This document shows, piece after piece, positions 35,497-44,400 of a DNA stretch of 64,000 nucleotides (the stretch's first letter is position 1; each line of letters begins with the position of its first letter). The notes beneath the pieces are model-generated. The model saw only the letters and a program-made list of their open reading frames with translations. It had not been told where the DNA came from and made no database searches. This stretch comes from Salminus brasiliensis (taxonomy: Eukaryota; Chordata; Actinopteri; Characiformes; Bryconidae): the NCBI RefSeq assembly GCF_030463535.1, contig NC_132897.1, forward strand, positions 5,982,321-6,046,320, written 5' to 3'. A program made the translations under genes and the position numbers.

Positions 35497-38400
35497 CAGT
35501 GCCATAACTATAGTGAACAGACACAGAGATCCATGCAAAGTCATGCACTCTCACCTTCATCAGAGCTTTCCCTACTTTCTCCCCCAGAGCTTTGCGGAAA
35601 GGCACAGCCTCGATTCCGATCACTGAGACAGAGTGGGCTTTATCTGTGAGAGCTGCTGCAACCTCCATGCCTGAACACAGGTAAAGCACACTTTAGCTTA
35701 CACACCTGAATACAGGGCATCACACACCTGAACAGTTGTAGCAGATAGGAACAGATAGGAGTTACTTGAGACTCAATGACAACAACTGTAGAAAAAACTT
35801 GAACGCCGTGATTCCATTCCTTTCTGTTTTGCAGAAATGAAGCCAAAACTGTCCGGCATGTTGAGAAATTTGCAAGCAGAGTCTGCGCAGTAGAGACCAG
35901 AGGAGAAGCCAGACACGCCTGCTCATTTGGTAGACCCGCCTCCTTCTCCCAGACCAAGCCTAAGTGTCTCAGATTGCCTTCATTGAGCTCACAGCGCAGA
36001 TTTTCTCCTGGATTCCCTATTTGTCCGGTAAGTCTATAGCTTCGACAGTAAAAGTGCAGCTCATGGAAGTTCCTCTACAACTCAGCTAATCCATGTAATG
36101 AACAGAAAGGGAGCCACTGAGGTCCTGCAGACGACTGGTCTCTTTCAGCCAAGGCTGTCAATCACTTAATTCCTAAGTGTAACCCCGCCTTCTTACGATA
36201 GAGCAGTTAGTAAGGTTTTAATGACTGATATCTGGGGGAAAACTAACTGTTGGAATTGGGAGACACTGGAGATGTACAGACAGTTTAGAGGAGGAAAATG
36301 AGATGGATGAATGGGCGGGGATGAGAATGGGCTGAGTTACGCATCATACTGCAACCAGCCAGCAGAGGCGCTAGACATGTGGTTGCTTCACTTTAGAGAG
36401 ACGTTGCACTGTCCATGTTTTCTACAGTCATTGATCAAGACGATTTACAAATTGCTTAGCATGAATATTGCATACTGGAGCAGTTCAGATGACTCATACC
36501 TTAAGATACTCAGGCAATACAGTAATGGCTCCAGAATGGCTCATTTCATAGATTAATAGACAGATTGATTCTGTAATATTACAGCATTTAATACAACACT
36601 CACCAATAAACGAGGTGCCCACGATGACTGCGTTCTTGCTGCCGGCCAGTCTGGCTATGCTGTTTGCATCCTCAGGAGTTCTCAGGTGAAACACATTGCC
36701 AATGTCTTTGCCTTTGTAGTTTATGCTCTTGGGTCTGCAAAGTAAGAGGAAAAGGAATAGATGGAGACTTCTTCAGTTCAGGACTTTTTTAGCCTCACAG
36801 CAATGTCAGTGCTATATACTGTGTTAATATGTGCTAATAAAGATGTTAATATTAATTAGGCATCCAACATTTAGCAGATATTTTTCATTGTCAGCTTTAG
36901 GAACAATATGTAGCAATGTATTTGGCATAATTTGAATCTGCCAGTTTCCATGACAAAAGTCATGATGAAGAGACCAAAAGATATGGCCCAAAAAGACCAA
37001 TTATTATGTCCTTTCACTTCTATTGAAAGTGCAGAAATTAATTTAAATAATTAATCACCCAGAACAGCTATTTTAATGCCATGCATACATTTACTGGAAT
37101 AATCAGTCCACATATGAATATACACTCTAAGTACATGCTTAAATAACACGGCAGGTGTGATAGAGTTCAAATTTATTGAGTTATCTTTTAAATGTCCTTA
37201 CTTGCTTCCCGTCGCAATTAGGAGTTTCCTGTACTCCATCTTATAGCCGTCCTGAAACGTCACCGTCTTTGTCTTTACATCAATGTATACAGCCTGGAGA
37301 GGAAGCATGTATTTTAACATTAAAAAATTAAATAAATTATTTTAATTATTAATTAATATAAAAATAATAATTATAATAAAACGATATAATAAAATACAAT
37401 TAAATATTTTTGAATATTTTTAATTAAAATAATCTCATTGAATTTAACAACAACAGGAATAGGTGCTACTGTGGGTATGTGTAATAATATGTGTTTTAAA
37501 AAGCATGGACATTTTTCTTGTTTGTTATTTTTCTCCCAGAGCTACAATTATGAAGTTTGTGTATAGTTTTATGTACCAAAAGTGGCATGTTTATTTTCTA
37601 TGTAATCAATTTGCATAGATATTATAGGATATTACAGGTCTAAGCTGTTGTAGGCTGAATGGGTGGGTATATAAAACAACAAAGTTATAATATATATTAA
37701 AGAATTCCATTACAATGCCACTGTTATAGCAGACACCTTAGTGATATGGGGTTCAGCAGTGGCCCAGTGGTCAAAATTTAGCTAATGACGAATGATGGGC
37801 TATGATGTAGGTTGGCCTTTAAGTGGCCTGTAAGTGAAAGTTAGTTTAGAAGTTAGTTCATAAAGAATATGATAAGTGTAAGATTGCTAAGAGAAAAGGC
37901 TTAAGTGTTGAGACCTTGAACAGTTCCACCATGTGTGTGCCTCAGTGCCAGACTCACTTCTTTCTCCAGTAGCAGCTCTATATCATGGTTCTGGAAGAAC
38001 TCCATTGAGCGTAGCTGAAGCTGCTCAGCTGTGCTTTCTAAACACTGGAAAATGGGATGAAGCATCAAACACTGACTACATTTAAACGTAGTCACAAACT
38101 GATCAAACAGTTAATACACCATATGTCCGAAGGTTTGTAGACCCTTTGTCCCACCCTTTACACTCCTGAGAAGGTTTTACAGTAAATGTTGGAACATTGC
38201 TGAGAGATTTCATTCATTCATTTTCATTTAATTCAGCCACCAGAGCATTAGTGAGGTCAGGTACTGATGTTGGATCATCACTTCTGCATCTCACACACTC
38301 CAAATCATCCTGAAAGATATTGCATGGTGCTCAATCACTCTAAAGAATACAGATACACTGTACTACACCTGGGAGGCTTTATAACCCTCTAGTCAGTGAT

Positions 38401-41400
38401 TGGCATTAGGCATGGTGGCCTTAGGCTCATATGCAGCTGCTCCAGAGACTGCCATTCTTTTACGAGCTAAGTATGTGCAATTAGACACTTGTCAACAATG
38501 TGTACATCTAAGAATAGATGGATTGTGTGGATACATTTGGACATATAGTGTACTAAAACTCTCAAAGGCTTAAATTTGCATGACACTAGTTGCTACGTAT
38601 AAGCCACTGTGGGTCAAACAGAGGAGAAAATAGGTCTAACGGCTGTTGTATTGCCCCTAGCCTGGTCTGTGGACTCTGTACAAACCTTACTCAGTTTAGG
38701 CCTGTCATAGGGTGGGTGCTTTTCCATGGTGCACATCACGATGCGGTCAGTAAAGCCTTCCTGCCTCAGCGTCTCAGCACACACCAAGGCAGCAGGACCT
38801 GAGAGAGAGCAGGCAAATGCAACTTTATAGCATGCTTAATTCAGTTTGACTAGAAGTGAAGCAGAATGTTGTTTAGCGTCTCTGTCACGTAAAAACCCAT
38901 AACTCCAAAGTTGCAACTTTACAGAAGGAGGAAAAAACCTTCTTAACTTTCAATGGAAGTCAATGGAAAAATGTTTTTCCCCAAGTCATTTTGGAGCATT
39001 TCTATTGGTCTGTACATCATGTACTCATGTAACACAACGTAAATGAGAACTTGCAGATTCACTTTAAGTTAGAAAGTAAAAAACTTTCTAAAAACTGCAT
39101 TTTAAATAATTTAATTTAAATTAAATATTTAATTTTTAAATACGATTTTTATATATTTAATTAGTTGTATGCATTTTTTCTCTTTCCTTTTTTATAATTC
39201 ATCATTTTTATTTTTCAACAATTTTCACTCCAATTTTAGTAATTTACCAGTATTACCAGTATTAACCAGTGCTGGGAGGGTAAATCCTACCCTGTGCTTT
39301 CCCCGTGCCACATGGAGCCAGCCAACCACATCCTCTCAAACTGCTGCTAATGCAATGTCATTAGACATCTGAACACGCTTGGAGGAGAGCACTAACCACC
39401 CACCCATTCTGTAACATAGGCTAATAGACATCTGCACTGACTAACTTGCATTGCGCTGAGTGAGGGCCTAGCTCTTCCACCCTCCCTGAGAGAGCGAGGC
39501 CAGTTTTGCTCTCTGGGATTCCCGGCATCTCGGGAATCCCAGAGAGATCTAACAGTCTTAATGTTTACTCCAACAAAACTGCTGTTCAGTAAATCTGGAC
39601 CTGGTTCATGGTGCACTAGATGTTCTGGAGTTCAACACCCTCTCAAATACACTATATGGACAAAGGTTTTGGGACACATGCTCATTCATTCATTGTTTCT
39701 TCTGAAATCAAAGGGGATTAAATAGAGTTTAGTCTGCATTTGTTGTGGTAACTGTCTCTGCTGTCTTGGTAAGACGGCTTTCTACTAGATTTTGGAGGGG
39801 TACTGCTGGGAGGATCTGCTTGCATTCAGTGACCAGAGCATTAGTGAGGTCAGGATGTTGCATGATCACCATCCCACCTCATTTTCCCCAACTCATCCCA
39901 AAACTATTGGATGAAGGAGCACCATCATCATTTCAGAGAACACAGCAGTTCCACTGCTCCACAGCTCAATGATGGGGGCTTTAGACTGCTCTAGCTCACC
40001 CCTGGTATTAGGAAGCATAGTGCGAATAAGTTCATGTTTATCTGCTCCAGAGAGTCCTATCCTATTGACAGTTCTTCTTTACAGGGACTAGACAAGCTGT
40101 GTGTGTGCATTTGCACATCTGTGTCAGCAATGGGTGTCCACCGACATTAGATTTTATGTCAAATGCTTTAAAATATCACATCATATGGATACAGCTAAAC
40201 TACGCTGCCTATGTCTGACCAGGTGTAGGAGGCTCTAACCTGATCCGATGATGAGAACATGGCTAAAGCTTGTGCTGGAGTTGATGACAGCGGAGCACTT
40301 TGCCATAGCCTTAGTCCTCCTCTGGGTCTGGAGAGCCTGTGAGAAACCAGAGAAACCATTTGTAAACTTTACACTCCACACCTTAGCCACACCTCCCGAC
40401 CCATGCAGCCCTGAGAAGTATAGGTAGTTAATTTTACCTGCTTGTTTGCCCGTATAATCACCTTGTCCTTTTCCACTCTGACCTGCGGCAAGAGATAAAT
40501 GTCAGTAGTCTGTAGCGCCGTCACGTCACACAGTGTGTTCTCTTGTCTTCCTCATTAACCTTCGCCGACCAGGTCGGCCTCCAACCTCTCAACACTCTCT
40601 AGGAGCTACAAGGCGTTCTTTGAGTGATGCCATACACTATTAAAAGTATAAGATCCTTGATCATTACGGGGGTAATTATGCACCCCCCCATCCAAATTAA
40701 AGCAATTAGTTCTAACAGTGTGAGGGAACTACAATTCCTCACTGTAGATTGCAGGTTGCACAGCTAAAGTGGTTGCTCAGGTATTGTATTCTATCCTATT
40801 CCATGGCTGGTTGCTATGATGTTGCTAAGTTGATGCCATGGTATCCTGGGTGGTTGCCATAGTGTTGCTAGGTGGTCACTGTGGTATCCCATGTGGTTGC
40901 TATGGCGATATTGAATCCCAGGTGGTATCTATCATGTTACTTAGCGGTTACTAGGTGGTTGCTCAGGTGTTGCCAATTGGTTGTGCCCCATGTGTTGGGT
41001 GTTACTAGTTCATTTGTGTCATGATTACATTTAAGCTTTTGCACCCTATTCATTCCTATGGTGGGAAAAAAAAATCAGCAACAGTCTGTTGCTAAGCAGA
41101 AACCGCCTGTCCAATCAAAAAGCTGTATCCAAGTCCACATCACACAACATCAGACCGAACAATCTGTTGATTTGAGTTGGAGCTGTGTGGATATATACCT
41201 GAAAGGTGGGAAGGCTGTCCAGTCCAGGGAAATCTTCAATGTCACCAGTTGCGATATTGAAACAGGCTCCGTGCCATGGACATCGAACGTGACCTTTAGA
41301 TAGGACTCCTGCAGAGAGGATAACACACATTTAACTCGGAGCACTGCTGAGATATGCAGTATTATAGCCAGAAAAGTGAACAGTGACTCCTTATGTTCAT

Positions 41401-44400
41401 TTGTTCCTTCAAAGCATTCGTTTATTGATTCTGCCTCATCTGCCGTAAGTGTGCCAGACACACCTCTTACTGTGATTCCCCCCCCCCCCCACTATAACGT
41501 CTAGCATAAAGCTGTGTTAGGCTTTCTTCTCTTTAACATCAGTCTGCTCGTTTACTTTTATTATCCTAATGCCTGTCCTATACAGTCCAGATAGGCTGGT
41601 TCATGTTCTGATAAGACATCCAGGAAATTGTCTTAGGATAAGAAACTGTCAGACAGCACTTGTTGCATTTAAGCTGTACTGAAGCAGCCAGACTGGACAA
41701 AGTCTCCTGATGAATTCAGCAGAAACACACCGCGGAAGACGTGCCTCACCCTTAACCAGTGGTGCCCCGTAGTGTGGGCATTTGTGACCCATGGCAGAGA
41801 ATTCTCCATGTTCCTTAATGAGAAGAGCTCTGCCTGTGCCCAAGTCCACCTCACGCATTCTGCCACAGAGAAAACATACACAGTTACCAGGGATGTGCTG
41901 TAATACGGACAGGGATGGGTATGACAGCAGGGCTTAGGTCAGATACAGAATTCCTTACAATCTCAACAGGGATCACATGCTAAAATCCCACATGCACTTT
42001 ATTATACACTAAACAAACTTCTTCAAAGCACTTAAGAGGTTTATTACTCATAATAATATTTTCCTGTGATTTGATATTCCACCATTTAAATATTTAATAC
42101 TCAAAAGGTATTAAAATGATCTGTTCAGTATTAAAATTGTTAAAAATATTAAATGACAAACTGAAAAAAGTTAATTTCCTTAAGTGGTAACTATGTTATT
42201 GCTATGGAGTGGTTGCAATGGTATTGCAGGTGGTTGCAAAGGTGCCCCCAGTGTTGTTTAATGGGCACCACGATGTTGCTAAGGTGTCTCTTGTTGGTTG
42301 CTAGACTGGTTGCTATGGAATTTTAGGTGGTTGCTGAGATGTTTCAGGTGGTTGCTGTGGTACCCTATGTGATTGGTTGGGTTTGACCAATGTATTTGTA
42401 TAATCATTACGTTTGCGTAAACTAACTCCATGAAGAAGGGTGCACCAACTTTTGCACCCCGTTTATTCTTAACTCCTAATTGCAGAAAGGCTCATTACAC
42501 ACTAAGGCGTTTTACTCAGCAACTGCAGGGACCCCTGTACAAACTGGTGGGGCCATTAACACTGCACTAAACTCCACCCCACACTGGCTATACCACTCAT
42601 TATACTTATGATGCACTGCTTTTATGTCACTATGTCAGTAGTTTCTTATTTATTATCATTTACTCTTGGCTCTGTTCCATGTATGCTCAGTACTGATATT
42701 TGTACACTATATTATATTGCCCAATACTGCCATCTTTGCACCATATGTGTCATTGCACAATGCTGCTGTTTGCAGTTCTGCATTTCGTTGTCTTGTTCTT
42801 ATACAGAGCAATGACAATAAAGTTGAATCTATCTGTCTATCTAATCTGTTGTAATAACACTTTTGGCCCGCCGGCGGTCCATAGCAAAACCATATGTCCG
42901 AGCAAAAGCGGTATACAAGCCTAAATATGGCAAATCTGGAGTTATGACTGTATAAGTATGCAGGACAAGTCCTGCGAAAAAACTCATTGTCACAACATAA
43001 ACTTTATAATTAACAAATCATAAGTTTTGATAAATCATTTTAAATACATGAAAATAGCAGCTGGCTATTTCTTTTATTAAATTTAATAGTGAATACACCA
43101 GTAGAATTGTTCAAAAGCTGTTGGGAATTCAATAATTTTACATTAGCTTACATCAAAGTTCCTACAGTGACTATTTTCATTTTTTTTAAGTTATCTGCCT
43201 CTAACTATATATATAAAAATGTCTTAGAAATACAAACTACTTATATATATTATTCTTGATGTTTGTAGCTTTCTTAGATATTGTAGAATAATCCACACCA
43301 TTGTTGTTAATATGGACACACCTCAAAACTTCCTGGCTTACTTATTATACACACATGAATTTGATATTATTAACATTGACAACTTTCGGCCTGTAATGTG
43401 GCTCAGACATAAACCAGCTGGCCTCACTGTCCATCACTGTTCAACTCACTGTCCGTTCTCCAGATCTTTGACATGGCACACCGTGGCTTCTATGTAGTCT
43501 CTGTGTTTGTGAGAGGGCCGCAAGGCGGCGGAGTCCTCGTCCGGGCAGTGTCCCAAGGAGCCATTGGGGCGGCACTCGGAAAAGGGGCTGGCCTTTCCAT
43601 TCGGGGACATCAGGTCTGCTTCCTTCTCCTTCTCCAGGAGAGTGAGCTCAACTTTGACCTCAACTGCAAAGACCAAGAGACAAAGGTCACATCACACATA
43701 CCAGACTTAATCAGAAACTAATGACAGTGAACTTTTCCAATGATATCCAACAATGAACAGGCAATTGGTCATGTAGAACACCCCCAATGTTTTCTGTAGT
43801 CCACTGGCTTACTTTTGTACTGTTTGAGGTCAGTGGATTTCTTTGGACCGGTAGAGTAGATCCGTACTAAGAGCAATTAGCAATGCCTTATTTTCCATTT
43901 GCAAGTTTCTCTATGCGAAGAAGGTGGTGGTTGTGTAATGCAGTTCCACCACAGCGAGCACGGAACCTGCTCTCTCTCTCTCTCTACGGCTGGAAAAATG
44001 TGCTGAGAACCCGGGTCTAATGCTTTAATCTCAGAGAGAATTCTCACCTGCTGAGCGAAGCTTAATTAAAATCAATGGAAAATCATAAGAGACGACCAAG
44101 GCCAGTGGTGGAGAAGAAAGAACGCCGGCAGCGCGCGGTGCGCTCCAGATGCTTGATTATTAGTGACACTGCACTGAAAAGAAGGAGATTCGAAGTGAGG
44201 GCTGGGTCTTCAGTAGATGTTCGGATGTAGTTTGTATCCTGGGTCGGCTGAAGAATAGGTCATGGATGTGTGTTTCATTATGCATGTCATCACACAGTAG
44301 ATTTACACTATATTGCCAAAAGTATTCATTGAATTCAGGTGTTCTAATCAAATCCATGGTCACAGGTGTACAAAACCAAGCACCTAGGCATGCAGACTGC

